Positions 1 to 11,860 of a DNA stretch of 64,000 nucleotides are shown here, piece by piece. The notes beneath the pieces were generated by a model. The model had not been told where the DNA came from and did not search any database. It saw nothing but the letters and a program-made list of their open reading frames with translations. Source of the stretch: Forficula auricularia (Eukaryota > Arthropoda > Insecta > Dermaptera > Forficulidae); assembly GCA_024734495.1 (NCBI GenBank), contig JALMQS010000722.1:1124254-1188253 (forward strand), read 5' to 3'. Position numbers and translations under genes: made by a program. The first letter of the stretch is position 1, and every line of letters starts with the position of its first letter.

Positions 1-11
1 GTGGGGATTAT

Positions 12-185
12 CAGGGCCAGATCTAGGGGGAGGGCAAGGGCACTTGCCCCCATCGACAAATTTTAAGAAGCAGCACATTTTGGGAAGAGGGAAATTTTTT
101 GTATATATTTAGATTTGGGTGTTGGGGGAGTGGCGGCAAATTCAAGCACCCCCCCCCCCTGACAAAAGACCTAGATCCGTCTCTG
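12..185. mobile_element. short hAT-like MITE
   Basis: The left end reads CAGGGCCAGATCTAGG and the right end, read on the other strand, CAGAGACGGATCTAGG, giving a short imperfect terminal inverted repeat of the CAG-type seen in hAT elements. The interior has C-rich and G-rich tracts and no coding potential. No clear 8-bp target duplication is visible, so the boundaries are approximate. Confidence 0.4.
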
Positions 186-514
186 GGTATTTTTATTTAA
201 TATTTAATATTTGTTTTGAAAAATTCTATAATAATGGTTTGCCAAGAATAGTATTAGTATCAAAGTTCCTATATAATTAGACAAGTAAAACTTTAATTTA
301 ATTATAAGTCATTTCTTTTAATTGTGTTATAAAAGGAGTGAGGTGTTAATTCTAGATTAAACATTTTCAACAAATCTATTTATTTATTTTGTTCTAGATG
401 AGATTTCAACAAGAAAGGAAAGAGAAAGAGAGTGAGGCTATAATCCACCCCGTCCCCATCCCCAAAATTATAATAATAATTATTATTATCATTTCCGTCC
501 ATAATTTGTATTAA
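186..514. other. AT-rich intergenic DNA
   Basis: Low-complexity AT-rich sequence with an (ATT)n/(AAT)n palindrome near 470-490. No gene or recognisable element is seen. Confidence 0.6.
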
Positions 515-683
515 TTTGAAAGTTTATAATAGGAAAATTTAGAAGATAACTAGAAAATTTAGACAAATGTGTGGCATGACTATTTGAAGACCTGAAGAAG
601 TCAGCAAAGTCGACGAAACGTTGGCTGATAAATAAAAAGTCACACATAAAAACTTGTCCTTTTTCCTATTATAAACTTTCAAA
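515..683. mobile_element. hairpin MITE with 23-bp perfect inverted ends
   Basis: Positions 515-537 and 661-683 are perfect inverted repeats of 23 bp built on GAAAGTTTATAATAGG. A second inverted pair lies inside (around 562-580 and 636-655). The centre (592-619) holds CTGAAGAAGTC, a loop, then GACGAAACG. The same arrangement recurs in other palindromic elements of the window. There is no coding capacity, so it must be non-autonomous. Confidence 0.6.
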
Positions 684-3560
684 ATATAATAATAATAATA
701 ATAATAAAAACTCATTGTCTCTGGAAAAAATTCTAGCTACGAATTTGGTTTGGTACAAATGAATCCCACAATCTACTCTCGAAAAATTATTGACTATGGA
801 TAAATTATTTTATTTTTATTTATGCAAAGAATAATGATATTAGATATAATGTGAAGAATTGCAATCGCCTCCGGGGTCTTGACATTTTGAGAGTTTCCAT
901 CTCCGAGGTGAAAAAAGTAAACTTCATTTTATTACTCCTACATGGAAGGAATTTATGCCCTTAATAGTTTGAAACCGGATTTGGCACAAAAAACCGGATA
1001 TTGTTGCCCCAAGAGGCCAAAAAATGACCAAAAATCCATTGGTCAGTGCGTATGTATGTATATCCCTCTGAGTTTCGCAACTAAAAGTCTCAGGGATACG
1101 AAATTCGAAACTGAAGCTCAAAATGGGCTAAAAGGAGTACAAGCTTTTGGCTAAAATCTGAACACTGTAAATTGCCATTTACATGAGAGATTTTTTTTGT
1201 GATTTTCTCAAAAAAAGGCTCTAACGATTTTTTAAAAATCATGTTTACTTGAAGATTTTTGGTATTTTGCAATTTTTTCAAAACGGCTTCTATGATTTTA
1301 TTAATAATCGGTTGAACGAGCATAAATTTCGATTGGAATCAAAAAAAGGGAGTGAATTGGGAATATCGCAAAAAAAATATTTTAAGAGCCTTTAATATCT
1401 CGTATATGTAAATTCGCAGAGCTTCAGCATTTGAACCTAAAGCTACTTAAAGGCTATAACAAATCGTAAAATAGGTTGATTTTGAATATCCGGAAGTATC
1501 TATTTATTTGAAAATTTTCGTTGTTTTGCTATTTTCTTAATAAATGCTGTAACGATTCTTTTTTTTTTTTTACACTCTTTCGGCTTTTTTCTGGGGTTCT
1601 CAAAACATTTTGAGAAAACCCAAATTGAAGAAATTTGAAAGAAGAAAATTGCTACGATGATTTCAAATAAGGAATAAACTAATGTGAAAGCCGTGTGGTG
1701 GCAATAAAAATTGATTTAATTTAAAATACTTTTCTAAATTATTTAATTTCAAATTGTTCTGTGTTTCACTGTCAGATTAAAGATTATTGCTGAAGTTCAA
1801 TTTAACTCTGTTGTTAAAGTCTCCAAGGATTTTCGTGTTGTGTTTCAATACAAGGAATAATTAGTTCACTTTAAACTCTGACTCTTAATAAAATCCAAAT
1901 AAATTTTTTATATACTACTATTAAATCACCAAGTGCAAAATTTTATCATTCTTAGAACTGGCTACAAATGAGCTTAATTTGATTTCAGTGATCATTTAAG
2001 GACGTTTGTGTTTGTTAGAACTTTTCCCATTAGGCTACATTTGGTTTATTTAATGTATAATTCCTATTTGAAATTTTTTCATTTGAATTTAATATAATTT
2101 ATTAATTTTTAATTTATTTAGGAGACATCTGATCTATCGTGCTGGTCCATGGATCAGAGGTTGAGGAAAAACCATTAAATTCAAAATAAATATGTAAATT
2201 AATATTCCAAGATCTATAATTATGAGATGTATAGGTAACTAGTATACCTATAAACTATAATATTTCATTAAATAACATTCTTAACAAGTAGCAATCCGCT
2301 TAATTTTTTGTAAAGCAAGATATATATTTTTTTCTCTTTAAAAAGATTATTTTATTGATTTGAAAAGAAAACTAAAAAAAGAGTATTATTAGGGCATAAT
2401 TATTTCCACAGAAATTGACTTCTTTAATTTAGAGAAAAACATATCTGTTCCTGTTCTTGTTTTTATCCAATATCTTTATTTTAAGACTAATTTATCTTTT
2501 TTGCTTAATTCATCTTTTTTTTACTTAAACCGAAATAAAACATCTGGATGTTTCAAAAATATTTGCAAATAGTAGGTATAGAATAAAATTTTCTTTAATC
2601 TTAAAAATAATTTAGTAAACGTTTCATAATTAATATGTATTTAGGTATAGTATTCTTATTATAGAATCATGTTCTTGATTTTATTATTATGATAAATCAA
2701 AACAATGCTAAAACAATTATTAAGATCGTTTAAAATGGTATCAAACGATTCGGAAATTGTTTTCTTTTTCACTGAAAAAATTGAAATTGGAACTACATAT
2801 ATTTTTGAAAATCCTTGATAATTATATAACTTGTCTAGGAAATAAATTTTACCTTAAAATAATAAAAATAATATTTACGAAAGATAATTTCTTATATTTA
2901 TTGTATTTCATATAGGTATAGTTTTTACTATATATAAGCTTTTTTTTAAATTTATTAGGAATTTTTCGATTCTTTTTCGTAAATATTAGATATTGATTAA
3001 TATTTTAAGTTGATAAACTTTATCTCTTTTTAATAACCTAGCTGTTAGTGTATTGAATTCACTCAAAAAATTTTAATAGTATTTTTTTGCTTATTCATGT
3101 TTAGCCATGTCTGAAAATTGGCGAAATATGACATTCTGGTTTAACTGTTTGCCTATTTGCCTGACTTCCTATTAATTCTATATTAATTCAAAGTTGCAAG
3201 GTCTTAGAAAGTTCGTTCTCGTGTCAAAATTTTTGCATTTCAAAAGTGAAGACCATTAGATTTGGGATTATCTATCTTCAGAGCTTGCTGTTGGAAAATA
3301 CAGGAAATCAGAAAATATAAATCTTTTGATTTAGTTACAGATAATGAGCTGAAATTTGGCAAAAAAATTCTGTGTTAATAAGCTATAAGTTGAAGCTTTC
3401 AGGCAAGTTTAAGCATTTTAATTTAATCCATTTGAAGACAAAAAATTTTTAAAATTATCCAAGTTCGCAGAAAGCGTGCCGATTAGTGAAAAACGTTTTC
3501 ATTTCCTCCCTCTGATTTAGTAGTAAATGCTTAATTATTTAGTCGGTTCAAGGTGAACCA
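684..3560. other. AT-rich intergenic DNA containing a dispersed repeat
   Basis: Mostly AT-rich sequence without convincing ORFs. The recognisable content is a dispersed repeat at about 950-1720, listed separately. The three overlapping small ORFs at 924-1323 lie inside that repeat and are not taken as genes. Confidence 0.5.
950..1720. repeat. dispersed repeat (copies near 35340 and 42810)
   Basis: Positions 1052-1145 (GTTTCGCAACTAAAAGTCTC followed by a GAAATTCGAAAC block and AAAAGGAGTAC) match 35370-35465. Positions 1575-1715 (AAACCCAAATTGAAG, then GTCGTGTGGTGG-like sequence) match the reverse complement of 42810-42960. The two outside copies therefore each carry part of what lies together here. 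The class is unknown; a non-autonomous transposon is likely. Confidence 0.45.
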
Positions 3561-3564
3561 TTTT

Positions 3565-3806
3565 AATAATAAAAAAAAATTATTAAAATTTCAATGTAAG
3601 TTTCACAAAAATAAAACAAATATATTTTGAGTTTTTATCTCGATATATACATTTTTCGGGCTTTGAGCCCATCATCAAGACTTAACATAGAAAACTAATG
3701 GGCTCAAAACCCGAAATATATATATCGAGACAAAAACTCAAAACATATATTTGTATTATTTTTGTGAAACCAACCTTGAAATTTTACTAACTTTTTTTAT
3801 TAATTT
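3565..3806. mobile_element. palindromic MITE, ~100-bp arms
   Basis: Left arm (about 3577-3680) and right arm (about 3690-3806) are near-perfect inverted repeats: GTTTCACAAAAATAA, TTTTGAGTTTTT and TCTCGATATATA occur in mirror order. Near the centre, on the minus strand, is CTTGATGATGGGC-TCAAA-GCCCGAAA, and a partial second version lies in the right arm. It is preceded by GGTTCAAGGTGAAC, a tract also found beside palindromes near 7400, 13030 and 30990. Confidence 0.65.
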
Positions 3807-4329
3807 ATTTAGTTAGGTATATTATTATTTGTTGGCTGGCTGCCTATCAGAACTTCGACCCGGAGGATTTTGTCAAAATGTTTTCGGGGATTCATAGTAG
3901 TGTTTGGGATATTTTGGATGCGTACTGATACAACAAGTATGCTATTTATTCCTGATTTCTAATATCAGTGAAAACCTTTTGAAGTCTTTTTGATTATCAT
4001 TTGGTTAATCAAAAAGCGGAGACTGCGATGTCCCTCGGTGGTCGGGTAGGAATGGATGATGGACGAGTGGTTATCTAAATGGGGAAGAGAGAGAGAGAGA
4101 GACAGCTAAAACGACCCGAGAAGACACGAGATCGAGTTTTGCTTACACCAACCTATAATATAGATAGATAGATGTTTTCGGAAAGGGAAACCATTTGAAT
4201 ATTATATTTTTCATCATTAAAAATGAAATGAAATAATCGAAAGTAACAGTTAGTTCCTTTACTATTGAAAAAATATTTATGTGTATGTTTAAAGAGTGAA
4301 TGTTTTGTTTATAAATAAATGTAAAATCT
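3807..4329. other. intergenic DNA with a (GA)n tract
   Basis: Contains a short (GA)n run near 4088-4102 and mixed-composition sequence near 4020-4140. No ORF or known repeat is recognised. Confidence 0.4.
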
Positions 4330-5045
4330 AAAAGGGAAGAGGAGGCGTACCGAACTTATGCTGCTCACGCTCGAATTTCGTAGACACATGCACGCACGCA
4401 CGGGGAAATGTTTGCGTGCAGGCACGGATCCATCTTTCACTTGTTCACACGAGATCTTCACCTCCGTATAGACAGAACACTGTAAGACGATTTAAACTGC
4501 TTCCCCGTTCCAGGTTGCAGGTTGCTTTGCCAAAGTGACAAAACCAACCACGAATTTCAATTAGAAACACACAAGAGACGGTTCAGAATACCTTAAACTT
4601 TAGACGTGAAAAAACTCACCCAAGAAAAACAAGAGCGATCTTTCTTTCTAATGAGCTTCGATCAAGTGACCGTGAAAGTGTTTTTGCGAACGCCGCTGCT
4701 GTTTACTCTAACCATTTACACATCTAATTCAACTAATTAATACTTTAACTTGAAAATTATGTATTATACTTTCGAATCACTAAATGGTCACCGTTTCAAT
4801 TTAATTAAAAATTTATTGGGTGGTCAGAGCTATTCATCCGAAAAGAAAAGAAAAAACAATAAATAAAATCGTGCAATAAGGTCAATAAAAACAATCGATT
4901 TTTTAATTTATTGCATCGATTTGTTCGAAACTTTTCAATAAGAAGAGTATCCAACTCACTTTTGTAATCTTTTTCTATTCTCTATCCAATCTCACTCCTC
5001 ATTTTCCCTCTTGACTCTCTCTACAAGCCAGCAGGGCGCAGGCAA
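4330..5045 (-). promoter_or_regulatory. possible host promoter / noncoding first exon
   Basis: This stretch is clearly less AT-rich than its surroundings and matches none of the repeats seen elsewhere in the window. On the minus strand there is a consensus splice donor (CTTGG|GTGAGT) near 4620, downstream of a GC-containing segment at about 4625-4700 that could be an untranslated first exon. Composition and one donor site are the only evidence, so this is a weak call. It could equally be unique intergenic DNA or an old repeat. Confidence 0.2.
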
Positions 5046-5347
5046 GTAAATATTTAATTCAACAGAAAATTTTAATTTTGTTTCTTTATGTGTTTTAAAA
5101 ATGTCTGAAATATGAAGAAAAATCACTTTTTAATTTAATAAATTAAATGGTTTATTTAGTCACATAAAATAAATAAATAGAGTAATTTTAGTCAATTAAC
5201 ATTATTTATTTGATGGATTTACTAAACAGTTTCGATCACCCTTCGTAGACCCTCTACAGTAATAAATTTTGATTTTTTTTATTGAAAATTATTGAAATAT
5301 CCATGTTAATAAATTGAGAATGAGTTATATATATATATATAGTATAT
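5046..5347. other. AT-rich DNA ending in a short (AT)n tract
   Basis: AT-rich sequence with TTTATTTAGTCACATAAAAT-type blocks that recur inverted near 6305-6330, beyond the hAT-like element. A (TA)n run lies at about 5326-5341. Confidence 0.4.
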
Positions 5348-6179
5348 CAGTGGAGAGCGGTTCATGGATGCTGTGAATGTGGCGTATCCCTAAAATTTCA
5401 AACATTTAGAGTAGATATTTTCATAAATATATAAGGTCGAGTTCACGAGGATCTTTAAATTTTCAAATTATTATTCGTTATTTCAAATATTTCTATAAAA
5501 ACATTTTTTTGTTTTGAAAAGTATCTATATTGGTTCTCGAAATGAAATAAAATTGTTACATAATTTCAAAAGGCAATTAAAATGTATGATTTTCCCGAAA
5601 ATGGTGCGGATAGAAGGTTTGAAGTCCCTGCCTTGTATATCTTCCAGTTCAAGCATGTCAAACACAAGTTCAGACGAGTTTTAATAGAATAAAAATTGTT
5701 CTCCCTGAGGAAGTATTAAAATAGAAATAATACAAAAAAGGAATAAATAGAGAATCTTTGGACTAATGCATTTCTAAGAACTCTCAATATATAAGATCGG
5801 AAAAACTAAGAGTGCTATAGACAACTCATAGCTTGCTTATAGCAATATAATTAGGAGAAATTTAAGATTTTCTTATAGGACAGGCTGATTCATAGTGGAA
5901 GATAATTGATTTCCATTTCAGGGACTGTGGAGTTTAAGTCACAAGATTTAATTTCTGACTCCTACCCTAACACACACAAAGCACATACCAATTTCCGTTT
6001 GGGGCGAATGTCCTGAAATATATTTTTTAAAAATCTAATGCTAAATTTGAAAAAAAAACAAACGAAAATGATGCCGTATTTGGTGGAATTTGCAAAAAAA
6101 AGCGAAAATTAAAATATAATTTCAAAAAATGAAGGGTATTTTTTAGGACAGCAGTTGGAAAAGTCTCCAACAGCTACTG
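5348..6179 (+). mobile_element. hAT-like non-autonomous element (family shared with 38603 and 51891)
   Basis: The left end begins CAGTGGAGAGCGG followed by CATGGATGCTGTG. The right end, read inverted, begins CAGTAGCTGTTGG. The interior (5530-5990) aligns through its length, in reverse orientation, with 52080-52600 of the copy at 51891-54108, which has a perfect 8-bp target duplication. No transposase is encoded. The target duplication of this copy is not recognisable (TAGTATAT against ATATACAG). Confidence 0.65.
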
Positions 6180-7380
6180 ATATACAGAGTGACAAATTCC
6201 AAATCTTGAACGAAATTTACTACTAAAATTGGTCTACCAGGTGTACCGAAACTGTTTAGTAAATTTATCATATAAATAATGTTAATTGATTTACTCTATT
6301 TATTTATTTTATGTGACTAAATAAACCTTTTTAATTTATAAAATTAAATTCTACATAAGTCACTTAAGTTTTTGGAAGAATCTTAGAAAAATCACTTTCT
6401 CTCTGTGTGTTTGTCTATTTCTCTTTTTGAATTTTGATACTCAAGATAACGCAAGAATGGAAGTTCATAGAAAGTTCCCCTTGGTGAAAGAATGTTTATA
6501 TTTACAAAACTAAGAAGATATTATATTTAGGGCTTTCTTAACTTCTAGTTCAAAAATGCAGAAGATCACAAAAAATCGAGCTCTTGAATATTTGCATATT
6601 ATATAAACAGCACAAAAGTTTGTATTAATAAGCTGCACCTCTGTTTGTTTCCCTCGTTTCTAGACAGGAATAGGCAGAAAATGTTCAAGTAAATTGAATA
6701 CTTTGATCGTTCGTCGTACCAATTAATTTTCATCTTTTTCAAATCTCACATGAAAATAATGATTTGATGATTGGTGATTGAGTTGTTTATCTAAAGAGAA
6801 TTTTCGGCTGAAATCACTCATCAGAGTTCAAGTGTGGTTGCAGCCAAAACTTGTTTATTGATGAAAATAATCTACATTTTTCAAATAATATAAGTAAATT
6901 AAATCCCTTAAATTTAATAAATAAGTGAAAAAAATTTTTTTAATTAGATTATTATGACAAAATATAGTCAGGAATTTTTAATATAAGCTTAGAAGCAAAT
7001 ACCTTCCTATTTATTTTATTTGTTCATAGATGACCTAAAATATATCGAATATTTTCTTCTAATTAAGAGAAAGAGAATTAAATTCGCACTCATAAAAGAC
7101 TCACTTGAAAATAAAACTAAATTAAATAAATTGACAGACATTTTTATCTCTTTTTGATAAAAGGAAAGAAAAATATTAAAATTGGGCCCAGCTAGAGCGA
7201 GCAAATAACTAATATTTAAAGGTAAAGTAAAGAAAATTTTAAAAATTTTAGAAACTTTTTAAAATTTAAAATATAAAATAGAGGAATTTACTGGAGAAAC
7301 ACGCAGGTGGGAATTATGCAGCGAGCAATGACAGGTAAGCTAGTTCAATTTTCATAAATTTTATTTGAACTTTTTTGTTA
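6180..7380. other. AT-rich intergenic DNA
   Basis: No gene seen. A segment near 7205-7290 has AATTTTAAAAATTTTAGAAA-like blocks that recur in the palindrome at 7381-7613. An ORF of 62 codons at 7016-7204 on the minus strand has no recognisable motif. Confidence 0.5.
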
Positions 7381-7613
7381 AGGGAGAATGGTGTGAGTTC
7401 TTGGTGAAACATTTTAAATAAAGTAAAGGAAAATGTTATGAATTTTAGAAATTTTATAAAATTTAAAATATAAAATACTAGAGTAGGCTTTCAAAAAAAA
7501 TTGTAATTTTAAAAAGTTTAAAAATGTAATTTTAAAAAGTTTCTAAAATTTTTCAAAATTTTCTTTAATTTATTTAAAATGTTTCACCAAGAACCCACAC
7601 CATTCTCCCTTAA
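7381..7613. mobile_element. palindromic MITE, ~55-bp arms
   Basis: Left end GGGAGAATGGTGTGAGTTC continues with TTGGTGAAACATTTTAAATA. The right end carries the mirror image (ATTTAAAATGTTTCACCAA, then a near-identical mirrored start). The interior is AT-rich. It shares the GGTGAAACATTTT tract with other palindromes of the window. Confidence 0.6.
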
Positions 7614-10105
7614 CATAAGTAGTATTTATTCATATAATATATGATACCTGTAATAGGGTGTTTAGAAAGTTAGCTTGCTTTTGGGAAAATATTTATTTTT
7701 TTATTAAAATGATCAACAAATCAGGATGTTTTTAAAGTCTTAAGGTAGTTAGTTGTTTCACCATATGGGTTTTCTTAGGATTTTTTTTTTGAAATTTAGA
7801 GAGATTATTATTTAAATACTTCTGCATCGATTGGTGGCAAAACGAAATTTATGAACAATATAGTTCCAGAGATATTAAATTCCAATTCAGACTCTTCTAC
7901 ATTGCACTATACGGGATATCGGAAAGTTTACATACATATTTAATTATAAATAAGAAGCTCTTCTTACCATTGTTATAAAAAACTAAACCAACATTAAACA
8001 ATAACTAATATATTTTTTAAGAAAATTTTAATTCATAGTTACAACACAGTTTCTGAGATAATAATGAATAAATAATGAAAAATGTACAGTAAAAACAAGC
8101 TGGCAACAACGCATATATTTAACCTAAAAAGTGGGTTAACTTTAGTCATTTTTTTGACGTTTTTTCGCTTCAGCCATTGTCGCAACAGCTTTCAAGAACT
8201 TTTTGTTTTATAAGTCTCCCTTTATAATGTACTTTATCTGAAATTTCTATGATAAAATATATATAAGCTCGGACAGTGTTTCCAGATTTGTCAAATGAGC
8301 ACGGGATTGGCTAGTAGTGATACATAAACATCAAACAGTTTTGGGCTTATGTATTATGAATCCTTATTAACTGTTCTATTTACTCTAGCATTAATTTTTT
8401 GCTAGTTTTGTCGCGATACAACAACCTTAAGACTCTAGCACAGGGAGCGGTCTTTTTACTCCATCTTGCTAACGACGAGGTTTTCACAAAAGACAAAGTA
8501 AAAAGACCATGGTTTTTGTGTCTTACCTTCTGCAAACCAAGTTCACACAAGCAAGAAAGAATAAAAGTGTGGAGCGTGTTTAGATCCTATAAATGAAGTT
8601 TTTTCTAGTTTCATCTGATTTTATGAACAAAATTTAATTTTCCTTTTTGATAATCCATATTATAAAAAGCACTGAGTGTTTTTAAAGAATCATATTTAGC
8701 TTAACATTTTCACTAATATAAAAAAACCAACAAAATTTTTTGGATTTTAAAAAAGTTCTCACGTTTTCCTCCATTTGATTATTCATACTTGTGCCTGAAG
8801 TGTCATCTATATTTAAGGGGTAACACGGCTGTGTGTGGTTCCCTACATTGCCTACCTACTTTAAATCTTCGAAACTATTTTCAAAAGGATACATGCAACA
8901 CGACTGATACTGAGAGTGAGAGTGTCTCAAAAACCTATCCAAGAAGATGTTTAACTGTGGTTCAAATGCCAACATTTTAGAATCAATAATTTAATAAGCT
9001 ATAATCTTATTAAATTGAGTACCATTATTTTATACCTAAGTGTTTGCTATCTCTACATTGTTAATATATGTCTCTTAGAATTCTTTATTTAAAGAAATGA
9101 AACAGTAATATTGACTGTTTCAAATCAATACGTTAAAGAGAAAAATTTCCTTTTTAAAACTTAAGTCTGATTTTCATACTATTCTCTGCTTGAACTAAGA
9201 CACAATAAAATTGTTTCAACCTATATATCTGTATTTTTTATTATTTATACATGTATACTTGCCAATTAAATTTTAGTTTATTAAAACATAAATCATTTCT
9301 TAAAATAATTAAAGGTGAACTTGACTTCTTTCATAAAAGAAACATATTCAAGAATGAAGATGTTATTTACATTATTAGATAATTATAACAATGTTATATT
9401 AATTATTATAATTATATGGAGTGAGAAAATTCCGTTTAGTAAGAATAATAAGAACTTCACAAGAAGCTTATAGTAGCATTTCCTTACAATCTCGTAAATA
9501 AGTTACAGCCGCCTTTTTCCAAATCCCAAAATAGAAAACATTTTGTGTTATTGTATTTTAAAAATATTCAATAAATGTTATTTAGTTTAATAATTTTGCT
9601 TTTTGTTCTCATTTTCATTATTCCAACTTCTCATCTTCGAGGGTTGACGGCTTCTCTTAAGTAATAACCTGAGAAAATTGTTCCCCGAGGTGATATCCCG
9701 TTGCCTTCCCTGAGACAAAAGCTTTGCAAACGTTAATTTCCTGACCCACTAATTATAAATATATAACAAATAAAAAGAGACCACATTGGGTTAATGAGAT
9801 AAAAAAACTCCTTCCAAACAAAATTCTTGACTCAGTACCTGCATTTCTAAACTATCATATATATCCTATATTTGGAATAAATTTCTGGTATTTTAAAATA
9901 AATATTTCAAATAATTTATAAAAGATCAATAAGTAGTTATTATTTCGATTGATGCAGCATTAGTATTGTATTTTATTATAATTGTTTATGTGGGGTGTGA
10001 AATCGTATTACGCATGATTTGCTCTATTCTACTTTTACATTTGATATACTAGTTTTCTACTCCTAACGGGATCTAATAAAAGTCTTTAAACTAGAATTAT
10101 AAATT
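7614..10105. other. AT-rich intergenic DNA
   Basis: Two stretches of more mixed composition (8380-8600 and 8780-8980) give ORFs of 65 and 63 codons with no recognisable domain. A less AT-rich patch at 9630-9750 has no reading frame of note. Nothing here is supported as a gene. Confidence 0.45.
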
Positions 10106-10293
10106 AAGAGTTGACATTTTATTAAAATCACACATAATTAATTATAATTATTTATTGAACACGAATAAATAATTCAATAAAACTACGACGTTTCGATCGA
10201 CTTATTCTGCGAGCGTTCTCAAGTATGAACACCCACTCCTATTTTAATTAATTAATTATGCGTTATTTTAATCAAATTTCAACTCGTAATAAA
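10106..10293. mobile_element. palindromic MITE
   Basis: GAGTTGACATTTTATTAAAA at the left is mirrored by an imperfect copy at the right, followed in both arms by CATAATTAATT. The centre on the minus strand reads CTTGAGAACG, then GTCGATCGAAACGTCG, a degenerate version of the CTGAnGA/CGAAAC module found elsewhere. Confidence 0.5.
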
Positions 10294-11524
10294 ATTAATC
10301 ACTTCAATTAATTAATCAATTTAACAGCTTCATTACTGATAGTAACACAAATAATTAAATTAACGGAAAAATAGTCAAATATCTAGAAAAAATTCTTCAG
10401 AGTCAGAGAGATAATAAATTGGGGCCCAAAAGCATAAATATATGGGGGCTGTTTTATGTGAAACATTTTATAATAAATTTACTTCAATTTACACTACAGC
10501 AAATTTCAAAAAATTAAAATAAATGAAAATGAATTCATTTAGGTATATATATATATACTCATCATATTTCGGACAGTTCGTGCATTACGATAATCATCAC
10601 GATAATGCATCAAGGATAATCAATTCTCGGAAATGTCATATTTTTACTTTCAATTATATATGTACACATAGAATAAGTAAAGTATTAGAATAATATTTTC
10701 GAAAATTGCTTATATTGTCTTCAGGTCTTTTTAATTTTTTCTATTGAAACTATACGTTTTATGATGGATTTATATAAGATTTGACTATAGGTTAAATAGT
10801 AAGAAGAATAGTCGAATTTTTACGTTTATATATTTTTATTTTATTTGATTATATTTAGTTTTTTATCACCTTAAAGTTGCTTAAAAATTGAAGCATCGTG
10901 AAAATTCCAAAAAAATCAAAATAATTTTTTGATTTCCTCATGGATGATTCGTGTTGATAATTAATCATTTAAACTTTTAAGTTTATATAAAATCAAAATT
11001 TGATTGTCGACAGAAACATATAGAGAATTTTGGAGTGAAACCTTGAATAAACTATTTAATAAAAAGGTTTTATTATTCAGAAAATTGAACAAAGATTCAC
11101 AAATCAAAAATATTGTATTAAAATTTAAAAACAATAAAAGAATGGGTCACTAAGTGAATCATTTTCATTCTTCGTCCTTTTCCCAAATAGCACACTCGCT
11201 TTAAAAGTTGTCTTATTCAGCTCTTATTGTCTTTAAGATGTCTTTAAGGTGTTTAGAAAACACCTTCTAGACCAAGTGTGCTAACAGGGTTGAATAAAGG
11301 TAAAAATCTTTCGTAATAAACTTTGCAAAAATTTTTATTATAAAATATTTTCAGGTAGGTAATTAATTCGTTTCTATTCGTCATTGTTTTGAATGATGGT
11401 GAGAGTGTTTTTTATAAAAATAAATAAATATTTATATTTAATTCATAATTTTTTATTTGATAGTAAAGCAATTTTCATTTTCTAAATTTTAAAATTATTA
11501 ATTTATTTTTTATTATATTAATTT

Positions 11525-11569
<45 letters not shown>

Positions 11570-11860
11570 ATTTATTTAATACAACCCTTCTTTTTCTTAG
11601 CAAATTTTTTAATATGATTAAGAATAATTAGAATCAAAGAAAATTATTAAAATTTTTGATCATTATTCTGAGAATTCTTGATAAAATTGCATAGTTCCTG
11701 GATCGAAACGACTAGAAGTTTAAACAAAAACTATTGATTGCAATTATTGAATCCTTTTTTCACGAAAAAGTCAATCGGCCACGAAGAGATTGTTTACTGA
11801 TTCTATATAAACAGTCGGCAAAGAAAAACGAAAGGTTTTTCAAATAAATTTCGGAACATA
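10294..11860. other. AT-rich intergenic DNA with a short MITE and an (AT)n microsatellite
   Basis: At about 11187-11290 a short element is bounded by AAATAGCACAC and its mirror GTGTGCTA, with an internal TTTAAGGTGTTT/AAACACCTT hairpin. Positions 11527-11568 are a pure (AT)n run of about 42 bp. The rest is featureless. Confidence 0.45.
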
